In this document: positions 17,097 to 26,037 of the stretch, piece by piece
How the letters are laid out: each line of letters starts with the position of its first letter
How positions within the stretch are numbered: position 1 is the stretch's first letter
The notes under the pieces: generated by a model
Databases searched by the model: none
Seen by the model: only the letters and a program-made list of their open reading frames with translations
Told to the model about the DNA's origin: nothing
Position numbers and translations under genes: made by a program
Assembly (NCBI GenBank): GCA_964503965.1
Contig: CAZDCK010000013.1
Location: forward strand, 9,103-73,102
DNA from: Eutrophocola sp964503965
Lineage (GTDB): Bacteria; Pseudomonadota; Gammaproteobacteria; Pseudomonadales; Pseudohongiellaceae
Direction of reading: 5' to 3'
Length of the DNA: 64,000 bases

Positions 17097-17954
17097 ATGC
17101 AAGCAATTGCCAGAAAAGTTTTGCTGATATTCATTCCGCTGATTGCTTTGGCTGTACCAGCTTCAGCTCAGGTGCAGGTTGTCGATGCGGGTGGTTCACA
17201 ATCAACGGCCCCAGCCCAGGCACCGGCAAATAATTCCCAGAATGACATTCTGGTGAACATGTATCTGCAGCTTGAGGCATTACAGGCAGAAGTGCAGAAT
17301 CTAAGGGGACTTGTTGAGGAACAGTCCTACCAGATCCGACGTATGCAGACCGAACAGCGTGACCGTTACATTGATACCGATTCCAGAATCAGCGAATTAT
17401 ACAATCAGGTGCAGGGTGGCCAGGTGGTTACCAGTGGTCAGGCACCCACTTCTCCAGCGCAGCCAGGAACAGGCGAAGCACCCCTTACGACCCGTCCTGT
17501 TGTTTCCGCAAATAACCGTGGTAATCCAGCCCAGACAACCATTGCCAGTGTAACGGCCCCATCGACGCCACAAAACGAAAGTGAGCTGTATAGAAGTGCG
17601 TTAGACCTCCTGCTTGAAGACTCGGATTTTGAACAGTCTATCGCCATGTTCCAGCAATATCTGGATATATATCCCCAGGGCCGGTATCTGACCAATACAT
17701 TGTACTGGCAGGGGGCTGCCATGGAGCTTGCCGGTCGGCATAACCAGGCTATTGTTGTCCTCCAGCGCGTCATCAATGAATTTCCGGATGATGCGAAGGC
17801 ACCAACAGCCATGCTGCGCTTGGGAACTGTCTACAGAAAAATGGGCGATAATGCCCAGGCAGCCCAGTTTTGGCGACGAATCAGCGAGCTTTATCCGAAT
17901 AGCAATTCGGAGATCGAACTGGCCCGTGAATATCTTTCCGAAATCGGCTTCTGA
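17097..17954 (+). CDS. cpoB: Cell division coordinator CpoB (YbgF)
   Basis: Periplasmic TolA-binding protein that links Tol-Pal constriction with PBP1B peptidoglycan synthesis. The 285 residues comprise a signal peptide (about 1-24, ending ASA), a coiled-coil trimerisation helix (about 50-110), a Pro/Gln/Thr-rich linker and three TPR-like repeats (about 160-285) beginning ESELYRSALDLLLEDSDFEQ. GGGG before the ATG may serve as ribosome-binding site. Position at the end of the tol-pal cluster is standard. The intervening terminator is unusual and suggests reduced expression. Confidence 0.93.
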   Translation: MQAIARKVLLIFIPLIALAVPASAQVQVVDAGGSQSTAPAQAPANNSQNDILVNMYLQLEALQAEVQNLRGLVEEQSYQIRRMQTEQRDRYIDTDSRISELYNQVQGGQVVTSGQAPTSPAQPGTGEAPLTTRPVVSANNRGNPAQTTIASVTAPSTPQNESELYRSALDLLLEDSDFEQSIAMFQQYLDIYPQGRYLTNTLYWQGAAMELAGRHNQAIVVLQRVINEFPDDAKAPTAMLRLGTVYRKMGDNAQAAQFWRRISELYPNSNSEIELAREYLSEIGF

Positions 17955-17986
17955 GTCGTTCGTTAATATCCGGTAACTTCCACGAC

Positions 17987-18637
17987 ATGACCAGTGCCAC
18001 GCTTCGCATTAGCGAAATCTTCTATTCACTTCAGGGTGAAGCAAGAACAGTCGGTTTGCCGACTGTTTTCATTCGCCTCACTGGCTGTCCTTTACGCTGT
18101 CAGTACTGTGATACCGAGTACGCATTCAGTGGTGGTGTGATTTACCAGACTAAAGAGATTATTCAGGAAATCAGGCAATACGACACACCCTATATTACTG
18201 TTACCGGTGGTGAACCTCTGGCGCAGCCAGGATGCCTGCATTTGCTTAAAACCCTTTGTGACCTGGGGTATGACGTCTCCCTGGAGACCAGCGGAGCTCT
18301 GGATGTTTCTGAAGTAGACTCAAGGGTAGTGAAGGTGATGGACCTGAAGACACCGGGATCCCGGGAGCTCGAGAAAAACCGTCTTGAGAATGTGGACTTT
18401 CTGTCATCAGATGACCAGGTCAAATTTGTCATTTGTAATCGTGAAGACTATGTCTGGGCCAAACAGACAATTGAGGAATATGATCTTGTCGATAAGGTAA
18501 GTGACGTTCTGTTTTCACCCAGTAACAAGGAACTGGAAGCCCGGGATCTGGCAGAATGGATTCTTGCAGATCAGTTGAAAGTGAGAATGCAGGTACAGTT
18601 GCATAAATATCTCTGGGGCAATGAAGCGGGGCACTGA
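17987..18637 (+). CDS. queE: 7-carboxy-7-deazaguanine synthase QueE
   Basis: Radical SAM enzyme that converts 6-carboxytetrahydropterin to 7-carboxy-7-deazaguanine in queuosine/preQ0 biosynthesis. The cluster-binding triad CPLRCQYC gives C34, C38 and C41 (CX3CX2C). YITVTGGEPLAQP is the GGE SAM-binding motif. Length is 216 residues. Its stop overlaps the queC ATG by one base (TGATG), so the two are translationally coupled. QueD, which makes its substrate, is encoded at 37193-37549. Confidence 0.95.
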   Translation: MTSATLRISEIFYSLQGEARTVGLPTVFIRLTGCPLRCQYCDTEYAFSGGVIYQTKEIIQEIRQYDTPYITVTGGEPLAQPGCLHLLKTLCDLGYDVSLETSGALDVSEVDSRVVKVMDLKTPGSRELEKNRLENVDFLSSDDQVKFVICNREDYVWAKQTIEEYDLVDKVSDVLFSPSNKELEARDLAEWILADQLKVRMQVQLHKYLWGNEAGH

Positions 18638-19335
18638 TGGGCAGTACAGCTTCTCAAAACAAGCAAAAAGCCGTGGTACTTCTTTCTGGGGGACTGGATT
18701 CAACAACCTGCCTGGCAATAGCACAGGATCAGGGGTATGACTGTTACGGACTGAGTTTTGATTACGGACAACGACATCGTGTAGAGCTCCACTCGGCAGA
18801 GCAGCTTGCAGCTGAAAAAGGGCTTGCCGATTATCGGGTGATCCCTGTAGACATGAGAGGGATTGGCGGCTCAGCATTAACGGATGCGTCAATAGACATC
18901 CCTGAAGAGGAAGGTATCGGTATCCCGGTGACATACGTTCCCGCGAGAAATACCGTCTTCCTGGCCTATGCCATGGCCTGGGCAGAAGTGTTGGCAGCAA
19001 AGGCAATTTTTATTGGCGTCAATGCGCTTGATTATTCAGGTTATCCGGACTGCCGGCCTGAATTTATTTCCGCTTTCCAGGCGATGGCTAACCTGGCAAC
19101 AAAAGTTGGTGTGGAGGGGCAAACAATCATCATTGAAACCCCATTGATCCAGATGACGAAAGCGGAAATTATCAGCACCGGGTCTGCCCTGGGTGTGGAT
19201 TACAGCAAGACAGTGTCCTGTTACCAGGCTAATGAGGCAGGCAGGGCCTGTGGTCGATGTGATAGTTGTCGATTGCGTAGAAAGGGTTTTATGGAAGCAG
19301 GGATTGATGACCCCACACTGTATTCAGGATCCTGA
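18637..19335 (+). CDS. queC: 7-cyano-7-deazaguanine synthase QueC
   Basis: ATP-dependent enzyme making preQ0 from 7-carboxy-7-deazaguanine and ammonia. The PP-loop SGGLDSTT is at residues 17-24. The C-terminal zinc site uses C195, C205, C208 and C211 (from SCYQ and ACGRCDSCR). The 232-residue length is normal. Coupled to queE by a one-base overlap. It ends 145 bases before a bidirectional terminator shared with tRNA-Lys. Confidence 0.96.
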   Translation: MGSTASQNKQKAVVLLSGGLDSTTCLAIAQDQGYDCYGLSFDYGQRHRVELHSAEQLAAEKGLADYRVIPVDMRGIGGSALTDASIDIPEEEGIGIPVTYVPARNTVFLAYAMAWAEVLAAKAIFIGVNALDYSGYPDCRPEFISAFQAMANLATKVGVEGQTIIIETPLIQMTKAEIISTGSALGVDYSKTVSCYQANEAGRACGRCDSCRLRRKGFMEAGIDDPTLYSGS

Positions 19336-19446
19336 CCGACAGGGAGGATTCTGAAGGTTGAAGGCTAAAGGCTAAGGTAACAATGTACGGTGATAAGCCG
19401 AAAGGTGCACGCTAGACACAACAAAAAACAGGGATTAAATGGTAGA

Positions 19447-19484
19447 GATAAAAAAAGATAAAAATAGATAAGAAAGATAAAAAA
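19447..19484. repeat. Phased GATA/A-tract repeats before the queC/tRNA-Lys terminator
   Basis: GATA followed by four to seven mostly A residues occurs at 19447, 19457, 19467 and 19476, spacing 10, 10 and 9 bases. A-tracts repeated once per helical turn are the textbook arrangement for intrinsically bent DNA. A separate small tandem (AAGGCTA twice) lies near 19362-19375. Confidence 0.6.
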
Positions 19485-19507
19485 GGCCGCTTGATAGCGG
19501 CCTTTTT
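19480..19507. terminator. Bidirectional terminator between queC and tRNA-Lys
   Basis: An 11-bp perfect stem (19480-19490 with 19497-19507, core GGCCGC/GCGGCC) encloses TTGATA. T runs follow on both strands, so it can stop queC transcription from the left and tRNA-Lys transcription from the right. Confidence 0.92.
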
Positions 19508-19516
19508 ATTGGAATC

Positions 19517-19591
19517 TGGTGGGTCGTGATGGATTCGAACCATCGACCAATTGGTTAAAAGCCAACTGCTCTACCACTGAGCTAACGACCC
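19517..19591 (-). tRNA. tRNA-Lys (anticodon UUU)
   Basis: 75-nt cloverleaf with an encoded CCA end. Acceptor arms GGGTCGT/ACGACCC pair fully, the anticodon stem is GTTGG/CCAAT (one G-T pair), and loop CTTTTAA gives anticodon TTT. The T arm GATGG-TTCGAAT-CCATC is intact. It sits on the minus strand between queC and nadA, a position shared with Pseudomonas. A lysS gene is at 34877. Confidence 0.97.
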
Positions 19592-19655
19592 CTGATATTA
19601 CTGTCTTGCTATTCCTGAACGGTCACCTGAAGGTGGCGCTCAAAAGAAGGCGCAC

Positions 19656-19683
19656 ATAGTACTCAAATCCAAAAAAATAGCAA
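19656..19683 (-). promoter_or_regulatory. Candidate promoter of tRNA-Lys
   Basis: On the minus strand TTGCTA (19678-19683) and TACTAT (19656-19661) are separated by 16 bases, a near-consensus sigma70 promoter. The start would fall near 19649, about 58 bases before the mature tRNA. Confidence 0.6.
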
Positions 19684-19722
19684 GCCCTTATGACAGCTTA
19701 TGAATGAAGATCAACGGCTTAT

Positions 19723-19730
19723 GCTATCAT
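19723..19730 (+). promoter_or_regulatory. Candidate extended -10 element for nadA
   Basis: TGCTATCAT is an extended -10 motif (TGn before TATCAT at 19725-19730), 28 bases before the nadA ATG. No good -35 is seen. Confidence 0.35.
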
Positions 19731-19758
19731 TTACCTTTTACAACAAACCTTTTCCGTT

Positions 19759-20835
19759 ATGACCATCCTGAACAAAAACCCTGAATCAGAATTCGCGGCC
19801 GAACGTGCTTTTGTCAAATCCTATCTCGACAGGGTACCTGCCCAGTGTGCCATGCCGGATGAGAAAGCAGCACAGTACAGGGATGACATCAAATCACTCC
19901 TGCTGGAAAAAGATGCTGTCCTGGTTGCCCACTATTACACCGATGCGACTTTGCAGTCTCTGGCAGAAGAGACCGGTGGTTTTGTTGCAGACTCACTGGA
20001 AATGGCCAGGTTTGGTACTCAGACCGGGGCTACTACGCTAGTGGTGGCTGGGGTCAAGTTCATGGGCGAAACGGCAAAGATCCTGAATCCTGAAAAAACA
20101 GTATTGATGCCTTCACTGGAGGCTACTTGTTCCCTGGACCTTGGCTGCCAGGCTGACACATTCTCTGCATTTTGTGATGAACATCCGGAGCATGAAGTCG
20201 TCGTCTATGCGAACACCTCTGCAGAGGTCAAGGCCCGGGCTGACTGGGTGGTGACTTCTGCTATCGCCCTGGATGTGGTTGATCATCTGACAGCACAGGG
20301 CAAGAAAGTCATCTGGGCCCCGGATAAACACTTGGGCAACTATATCCAGAAGAAAACCGGGGCGGAGGATATGCTGATATGGGACGGAGCCTGCATTGTC
20401 CATGAAGAATTTAAAACCCGTGCGCTCGATAAAATGCGCCATTTGCATCCTGATGCGGCCATACTTGCGCACCCGGAATCACCCATGGCTATCCTTGAAT
20501 TGGCTGATGTTGTCGGCTCTACCACCCAGATTATCAAGGCGGCCTGTGAGAGACCAGAGCAAACATTTATCGTCGCCACTGATGCGGGCATTTTTTACAA
20601 GATGCAGCAGCTGGCTCCGGAAAAAACGCTGATACTGGCGCCTACGGCTGGGGAAGGGGCCACCTGTCGCAGTTGTGCTCAATGTCCATGGATGGGAATG
20701 AACTCCCTGGAATCCCTGTACCAGACATTGCTCAAGGGCGATAACGAGGTCCAGGTTGACCCGCTGCTACGTGAGAAAGCCATGTTGCCACTGCAGCGTA
20801 TGCTTGATTTCAGGAATTCATTGAACGCTGCCTGA
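19759..20835 (+). CDS. nadA: Quinolinate synthase NadA
   Basis: 4Fe-4S enzyme that condenses iminoaspartate with dihydroxyacetone phosphate to quinolinate in de novo NAD synthesis. The 358-residue length and opening architecture match the proteobacterial form. Cluster cysteines are visible in TCSLDLGCQ, in DGACIVHEEF and in CRSCAQCPWMGMN near the C terminus. VAHYYTD and ETGGFVADSLEMARFG are conserved active-site stretches. nadB is not in the window. It is convergent with bepA, with 17 bases between them. Confidence 0.96.
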   Translation: MTILNKNPESEFAAERAFVKSYLDRVPAQCAMPDEKAAQYRDDIKSLLLEKDAVLVAHYYTDATLQSLAEETGGFVADSLEMARFGTQTGATTLVVAGVKFMGETAKILNPEKTVLMPSLEATCSLDLGCQADTFSAFCDEHPEHEVVVYANTSAEVKARADWVVTSAIALDVVDHLTAQGKKVIWAPDKHLGNYIQKKTGAEDMLIWDGACIVHEEFKTRALDKMRHLHPDAAILAHPESPMAILELADVVGSTTQIIKAACERPEQTFIVATDAGIFYKMQQLAPEKTLILAPTAGEGATCRSCAQCPWMGMNSLESLYQTLLKGDNEVQVDPLLREKAMLPLQRMLDFRNSLNAA

Positions 20836-20852
20836 CAGTAGGGATCCCTGGT

Positions 20853-22325
20853 CTAGCGATAATGTCGGTTCTGCAAGTCCCGGATATACTCCAGTCTTTG
20901 CTGAATTTTGGCTCTGACTAGTCTGTCCTTTTCCAGGTCCATGGCCAGATTGAACTGGTTGCGGGCCCTGGTGAAATCACCAACGGTAATGAAATATTCC
21001 CCGCGAGCCTGGTGGACTTTACTGATGTTGCCAGCCTGTCCCTGGACCTCTGCCAGTTGATACCAGACCTCGGGATCTCCGGGTCGTTCAAGAGAGTGTG
21101 TTTCAAGCACCTGGGCTGCCTGGGCATATCGGCCTGCCTCAACGAGGGTTTGGGCATATGACACTGTAAGTGGGTGATTGCCGGGATTGATGCCTATATT
21201 GTCTTCCAGAATGGTCAGAGCCTTGTCATAACGGCCAGCCTCGCGGGCGATATCCGCCTCGAGCATCTGGTAGGTAATGCGAGTTGGTTCTTTCCTGATC
21301 AATCCGGCGAGGGACTCAGTGGCCTTTGCAAACTGCCCATTTTTCAACTGGCCAAGCGCTATGCCGTATCGAGCCGCATCTTCTTCAACCCCATTGAGCT
21401 GTGGCAACGCTCTTTCCAGAGATTCTATCTCGGCGTCCACATTGCCGGTGTAGTGCATGGTTACCCTGTGTTTCATGAGGAGAAACTCGATATTCTGGAT
21501 GTGGTTGACGGAAGGCAGTGCGTTAGACCGATTCTTGCTATCAGCTATTCGATTTTCATCCAGAGGGTGAGTCGACAGGAATTCAGGCAGGCGCTGTGAA
21601 AAACTTTTCATACGCATCATCTGTTCGAACATACCGGCCATGTCATTGGGATCAAATCCGGCATTGTAAAGGGTACGAATTCCTATACGATCAGCTTCCT
21701 GTTCATTGCTTCTGCTGTAGCGCAGCTGGTTTTCCTGCCCCAGGGCCTGACTGGTCATCATGGCTGCCTGTCCAGCATCTCCCCCGGCAGTGGCACCAAT
21801 TACCAGGCTGGCAAGCAGGCCCGCCAGATTAAGGGGGGCATTATTTCTGGCCTGTTGTACTGAACGGGCATAATGACGCTGGCTGATGTGCGCCAGTTCA
21901 TGTGACAGGACCGAGGCAAACTGGCCTTCATTTTCTGCAAACAGGAAAAGACCGGCATTGACCCCCACGATACCTCCGGGTGCTGCAAAGGCATTGAGGC
22001 TTTCGTTATCAATTAAAATAAACTCAAGGCGATGGTCGGTAAGCTCACTGTTCACGGCCAGTTTGTAGGTCAGGCTGACGATGTATTCCATGATCAGCGG
22101 ATCATCAAGCATGGGGGTTTCCCGCCTGATTTGTCTGAGCAGTTCCCGACCAAATTCATATTCCTGCTGGGTGGATATGGTGCCGGAGACGGAATCACCG
22201 AGTACGGGAAGATTGACCTGGGCAGAAGAGGGGGCTGACAGTGTAATCAGGCATGCGCACAGTACTGACCGGAGCAAAAAAGCCGGTTTTTCGGTGCAGT
22301 GCATATGTGTCAGTAGATTTTTCAT
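20853..22325 (-). CDS. bepA: Beta-barrel assembly-enhancing protease BepA (YfgC)
   Basis: Periplasmic M48 zinc metalloprotease that aids LptD and Bam complex assembly and degrades stalled barrels. From the ATG at 22325 it has 490 residues: a Sec signal peptide ending near SAPSSAQ, the M48 catalytic domain with HELAHISQRH (zinc His at about 142 and 146) and the downstream NEQEADRIG glutamate, then a TPR-rich C-terminal half. An upstream in-frame ATG at 22370 would add 15 residues that do not look like a signal peptide, and a third ATG lies at 22304. It is divergent from tusA. Location between nadA and tusA is conserved in Pseudomonas. Confidence 0.93.
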   Translation of the reverse strand: MKNLLTHMHCTEKPAFLLRSVLCACLITLSAPSSAQVNLPVLGDSVSGTISTQQEYEFGRELLRQIRRETPMLDDPLIMEYIVSLTYKLAVNSELTDHRLEFILIDNESLNAFAAPGGIVGVNAGLFLFAENEGQFASVLSHELAHISQRHYARSVQQARNNAPLNLAGLLASLVIGATAGGDAGQAAMMTSQALGQENQLRYSRSNEQEADRIGIRTLYNAGFDPNDMAGMFEQMMRMKSFSQRLPEFLSTHPLDENRIADSKNRSNALPSVNHIQNIEFLLMKHRVTMHYTGNVDAEIESLERALPQLNGVEEDAARYGIALGQLKNGQFAKATESLAGLIRKEPTRITYQMLEADIAREAGRYDKALTILEDNIGINPGNHPLTVSYAQTLVEAGRYAQAAQVLETHSLERPGDPEVWYQLAEVQGQAGNISKVHQARGEYFITVGDFTRARNQFNLAMDLEKDRLVRAKIQQRLEYIRDLQNRHYR

Positions 22326-22423
22326 TGTAAATAAAGGAGTTACCCCTTGATTAGACCAATAATGATACACATTATTCCCTATCTTAACTCGGTTTTTTGA
22401 TGGCCTCTTGCTAGAATGCGTGC

Positions 22424-22657
22424 ATGCCCGATACCGTGAACATAGAACTGGACCTCAGTGGTCTTACCTGTCCTTTGCCACTGCTTAAAACCAAGCAGTC
22501 ACTCAATAAAATGGGAGTCGGTGAAGTGGTCAAGGTCATTGCTACAGACCCGGGATCTGAAAGGGATTTCCAGGTTTTTACGCAGCAGAGCGGCAACCGG
22601 TTGCTGAAATTTACAAAAGAAGACGGCCGTTTTTTATACTGGATAGAAAAGCGCTGA
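22424..22657 (+). CDS. tusA: TusA-family sulfurtransferase
   Basis: 77-residue sulfur carrier with the signature LTCPLPLLKTKQSL, where C16 accepts persulfide. TusA relays sulfur for 2-thiouridine in tRNA wobble positions and for molybdenum cofactor. Here the paralog type cannot be resolved: only the CPxP core is diagnostic, and no other tus genes are nearby. The ATG has no strong ribosome-binding site. It precedes the perM-like gene by 57 bases and they may be cotranscribed. Confidence 0.88.
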   Translation: MPDTVNIELDLSGLTCPLPLLKTKQSLNKMGVGEVVKVIATDPGSERDFQVFTQQSGNRLLKFTKEDGRFLYWIEKR

Positions 22658-22714
22658 ACAGCAAGTCGCACACCATCGTTTCATTCAAACAGCAGATGTA
22701 ACAGAGGCAGGAAT

Positions 22715-23776
22715 ATGTTGAAGGTTTTTCATGGCTTGTATGACCGTTATTTCTCTGAGGAAGAGGCGCTCATTTTTGCCTTATTGCTGGTTGCAAGCAT
22801 TGTCATCATGGTGACAATGGGTGGGGTTATTGCCCCGCTACTGTGGAGCCTGGTGATAACCTTTATATTGCAGGGGCTGGTAAACTCCCTGGAAAGGCTC
22901 AATATGCCGCGCAGTTTTTCGGTATATCTTGTCTACCTTCTGTTTCTGGGAATCACGCTGCTTATCTTTCTCGTCTTTCTGCCGTTCAGCTGGAGCAGAA
23001 TTACCCTGTTCGTTAATGAATTGCCTTCCATGGTAGACCAGCTCAGAACGCTCCTGCTGCTGTTACCACAAAATTACCCTGAATTGTTCTCTGAGTCCCA
23101 GGTGGACCAGTGGCTTTCAGTGATTCAGGGCGAAATGGGTGAACTCGGGCAGTATATTCTTTCCTATTCTGTATCCAGTATTACTCGGGCGGTAACGCTG
23201 GTGGTTTACACTGTACTTGTACCTATCCTGGTGTTTTTTATGCTCAAGGATTCAGAAAAACTGCTGAATTTTCTAGAAAGCTGGTTACCGGAAAAACGAC
23301 CGATCATGGCCCAGGTCTGGCACGAGATGAATGGCCAGCTTGCCAACTACATCCGGGGAAAAGCCGTTGAAATCCTTGTGGTAGGGGTTGCCGCCTACAT
23401 TCTTTTTGCGTTTTTTGGTATCAACTATCCGCTTATTCTGGCCGTCCTGGTTGGCTTGTCAGTCATCGTCCCCTATGTTGGGGCGACTGTAGTGACCATA
23501 CCTGTTTTTCTGGTCGGATTTTTCCAGTGGGGAATAACCGGGGACCTTTTCCAGATAATTGTCGCCTATGCCATATTGCAATTAATCGACGGCAATATCC
23601 TGGTAGCACTCATTTTTTCCGAAACAGTGAATTTACATCCTATTTCCATCATTACCGCCGTCCTGGTTTTCGGCGGCATTTGGGGTTTCTGGGGAGTATT
23701 TTTCGCGATTCCCCTGGCCACATTCATCAAGGCTGTCATCAGGGCCTGGCCTGTCAGTAAGGTGGCTGCTACCTGA
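22715..23776 (+). CDS. perM: AI-2E/PerM family permease
   Basis: Integral membrane protein of 353 residues with about eight membrane segments, including two pairs at the N terminus and the conserved VPYVGATVVTIPVFLVGF region near 255-272. The family includes TqsA (autoinducer-2 export) and PerM, and many members have unknown substrates. The association with tusA and bepA is conserved in gammaproteobacteria. GGCAGGA precedes the ATG. Substrate unknown. Confidence 0.88.
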   Translation: MLKVFHGLYDRYFSEEEALIFALLLVASIVIMVTMGGVIAPLLWSLVITFILQGLVNSLERLNMPRSFSVYLVYLLFLGITLLIFLVFLPFSWSRITLFVNELPSMVDQLRTLLLLLPQNYPELFSESQVDQWLSVIQGEMGELGQYILSYSVSSITRAVTLVVYTVLVPILVFFMLKDSEKLLNFLESWLPEKRPIMAQVWHEMNGQLANYIRGKAVEILVVGVAAYILFAFFGINYPLILAVLVGLSVIVPYVGATVVTIPVFLVGFFQWGITGDLFQIIVAYAILQLIDGNILVALIFSETVNLHPISIITAVLVFGGIWGFWGVFFAIPLATFIKAVIRAWPVSKVAAT

Positions 23777-23930
23777 CATTTCTTGACGCTCTATGGGCCA
23801 GACTGTATTAACTTGGCACCGGTTGCGATAAAATTAAATACTTGAAGAAAAATCGCTGTAATGGCACGAACGGACCTGTTTCAAGTCTTTTCAGCTGCCA
23901 CAAATACATTTTATGGTAACCGGCAAAAAC

Positions 23931-24806
23931 ATGATTAAAGGCAGTATCGTAGCAATAGTCACTCCCATGCATCCTGATGGCAGTCTGGATCTGCCAGCCA
24001 TGACCAGGCTTCTGGATTGGCATGTTGAGCAGGGTACCGATGCCATCGTCGCTGTTGGTACCACCGGTGAGTCAGCTACCCTTAATGTTGATGAACACTG
24101 TGAAGTCATCAAGCATGTGGTGAAAGTGGTCGATAAACGCATACCTGTTATTGCAGGTACAGGGGCCAACTCAACATCTGAAGCTATTGAATTAACCGAG
24201 AGTGCGAAACAAGCCGGTGTTGATGCCTGTCTTTTGGTGACTCCCTACTACAATAAACCCAGCCAGCGGGGCCTGATCGCCCATCACAAAAAAATTGCGG
24301 AAAGCGTCGATATTCCACAGATTCTTTACAATGTACCGGGGCGTACAGCCTGTGATATGTTACCTGAAACCATCCATGCCTTATCCAGTTTGGATAATAT
24401 CGTTGGTGTCAAGGAAGCTACCGGGGATATCGACAGGGGCAGGCAGATCATGGAACTTTGCGGCAAGGATTTTGCGGTATATTCCGGTGATGATGCCACA
24501 TCGAGGGAACTCATCCTGGAAGGTGCAGTCGGAAGTATTTCAGTGACGGCGAATGTTGCGCCGGCTGCCCTGCGTGAAATGATTGCCTATGCCCTGGACG
24601 GCAACAGGGAAGCCTCAACTGCAGCAGATGCAAAAATTGATTGCCTGCATGAGCTTCTGTTTCTTGAAGCCAATCCAATCCCGGTTAAATGGGCATTGAT
24701 GGAAATGGGCATGATTGAATCTGGTATCAGGTTGCCACTGGTCGAGCTGGATCCAAAGTATCATCATCAACTGCGTGTAGGCATGCAGAAAGCCGGAGTC
24801 CTGTAA
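23931..24806 (+). CDS. dapA: 4-hydroxy-tetrahydrodipicolinate synthase DapA
   Basis: First committed enzyme of lysine/diaminopimelate synthesis, condensing pyruvate with aspartate semialdehyde. The 291 residues from the ATG at 23931 include the Schiff-base lysine in GVKEATGD (K161), the tyrosine in YNVPGRT (Y133) and the substrate loop GTTGESATL. The frame opens 18 bases earlier, but the family begins at MIKGSIVAIVTPM. bamC follows within 7 to 63 bases, the usual dapA-bamC pair. Confidence 0.96.
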   Translation: MIKGSIVAIVTPMHPDGSLDLPAMTRLLDWHVEQGTDAIVAVGTTGESATLNVDEHCEVIKHVVKVVDKRIPVIAGTGANSTSEAIELTESAKQAGVDACLLVTPYYNKPSQRGLIAHHKKIAESVDIPQILYNVPGRTACDMLPETIHALSSLDNIVGVKEATGDIDRGRQIMELCGKDFAVYSGDDATSRELILEGAVGSISVTANVAPAALREMIAYALDGNREASTAADAKIDCLHELLFLEANPIPVKWALMEMGMIESGIRLPLVELDPKYHHQLRVGMQKAGVL

Positions 24807-24869
24807 GCGAGCATGCAGTTTCCAAAACAAGTAAAAACCTGTCTTCCTGTTGAATCAGCCAGTGGATGG

Positions 24870-25985
24870 ATGAAGCCCCGACTTTTGTTGTTGCCATTGA
24901 TTGGCTGTCTGTCAGCATGCTCAATGTTCGACAGGGTCCCGATTCCTGGCTTTGACTATATCGCTGGTGAGGAAGGGCTTTTGCGAGACCGCCAGGGGGA
25001 TTATCTTGAAGCAGAAGTACTGCCTCCTACACGCATACCAGACAAGTATGACAGTTATATTATTGATGACCTCATGGTCATACCGCCTATTCCTGCGAGT
25101 AACACGTCCCAGGCATTCCTGAAGGCCCCAAGGCCGATTCCTTTTTCAGGAAGGTCAGAGCGTGGTGTTGTGATTCAGCGTCTGGAAGCCGATAGCTGGA
25201 TAGTGGTAGACGTGAGTCCGAGTGAAGTGTGGCCAAGAATCCGGGATTACTGGACGAGAAATGGAATCCAGGTGGCCTTTGAAAATCCAACGCGGGGTGT
25301 GCTGGATACAAGCTGGTTTGTACTGGAAGGCAATACCCTGACCAAGGAAAAAATGCGGGTAAACATTGAGCCGGGTTTCCAGAATGACAGCGCAGAAATC
25401 AGCCTTCTGCACCTGTCCAGTCCACAGGCAGTCCCTGCCATCGAGCAAGTGAACTGGCCTGAATCTTCAAGTGATCCGGATGTAGAATATGATTTCCTGA
25501 CTGATCTTTCCCAGTATCTTGCTGATGTGGCTGACCTGTACCAGGCATCCTCTGTGTCGTTTCTGGCTGAAAATATAGAAAGTCGTGGTAAGGCCTCCCT
25601 TGTTCGTACCCCGGGTGGACGCCAGATTATGCGTCTGGAAACCAATTTTGAGCGCAGCTGGGCTGCCATTGGTCGGGCCCTGGGACGCGCCAATATCGAT
25701 ATTGTTGCTGACAGCAAGGAACAGGGCATTTATGAAGTGGATTATGTGATCGGCGCTGAGCAGGAAGAGGACAAGCCCGGGATATTCAACAGGATTGTCA
25801 CACTCAATGGTCTTTTCAGCAGGGAAGATCCTGTCGAGTATTTTCCTTTGAAGATCAGGTTGTTGGAAGTGGGTGGTGCAGTTGAAGTCATTATTGAATC
25901 GCTGGAGTTGCAGCCACAACAGTCAGAAGGCGTTGATGAAGCCCAGAATTCATTGTTGCGCCTGCTTCGCAGCTACATCGCATGA
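24870..25985 (+). CDS. bamC: Outer membrane assembly lipoprotein BamC (NlpB)
   Basis: Lipoprotein of the Bam complex, which inserts beta-barrel proteins. The signal peptide MKPRLLLLPLIGCLSAC ends in lipobox LSAC. The following unstructured segment (about 20-85) matches the region that binds BamD, and two helix-grip domains make up the rest (371 residues). I use the ATG at 24870, which gives a compact lipoprotein signal. An ATG at 24813, 7 bases after dapA, is in frame and would give a 39-residue leader. It is a standard neighbour of dapA and purC. Confidence 0.88.
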   Translation: MKPRLLLLPLIGCLSACSMFDRVPIPGFDYIAGEEGLLRDRQGDYLEAEVLPPTRIPDKYDSYIIDDLMVIPPIPASNTSQAFLKAPRPIPFSGRSERGVVIQRLEADSWIVVDVSPSEVWPRIRDYWTRNGIQVAFENPTRGVLDTSWFVLEGNTLTKEKMRVNIEPGFQNDSAEISLLHLSSPQAVPAIEQVNWPESSSDPDVEYDFLTDLSQYLADVADLYQASSVSFLAENIESRGKASLVRTPGGRQIMRLETNFERSWAAIGRALGRANIDIVADSKEQGIYEVDYVIGAEQEEDKPGIFNRIVTLNGLFSREDPVEYFPLKIRLLEVGGAVEVIIESLELQPQQSEGVDEAQNSLLRLLRSYIA

Positions 25986-26037
25986 GAACTCTCCCTGCAA
26001 ACCCTGCACGAACCTTTCATTTATTTCGGAGATATTG

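Noticed and set aside
17955..17986. A preQ1 riboswitch before queE
   Set aside because: The gap is only 32 bases and lacks the C-rich hairpin and A-rich tail of that riboswitch.
25873..26037. N-terminal extension of purC into bamC
   Set aside because: PurC begins MEKREVLYSGK with a ribosome-binding site; the extension is out-of-frame bamC sequence.
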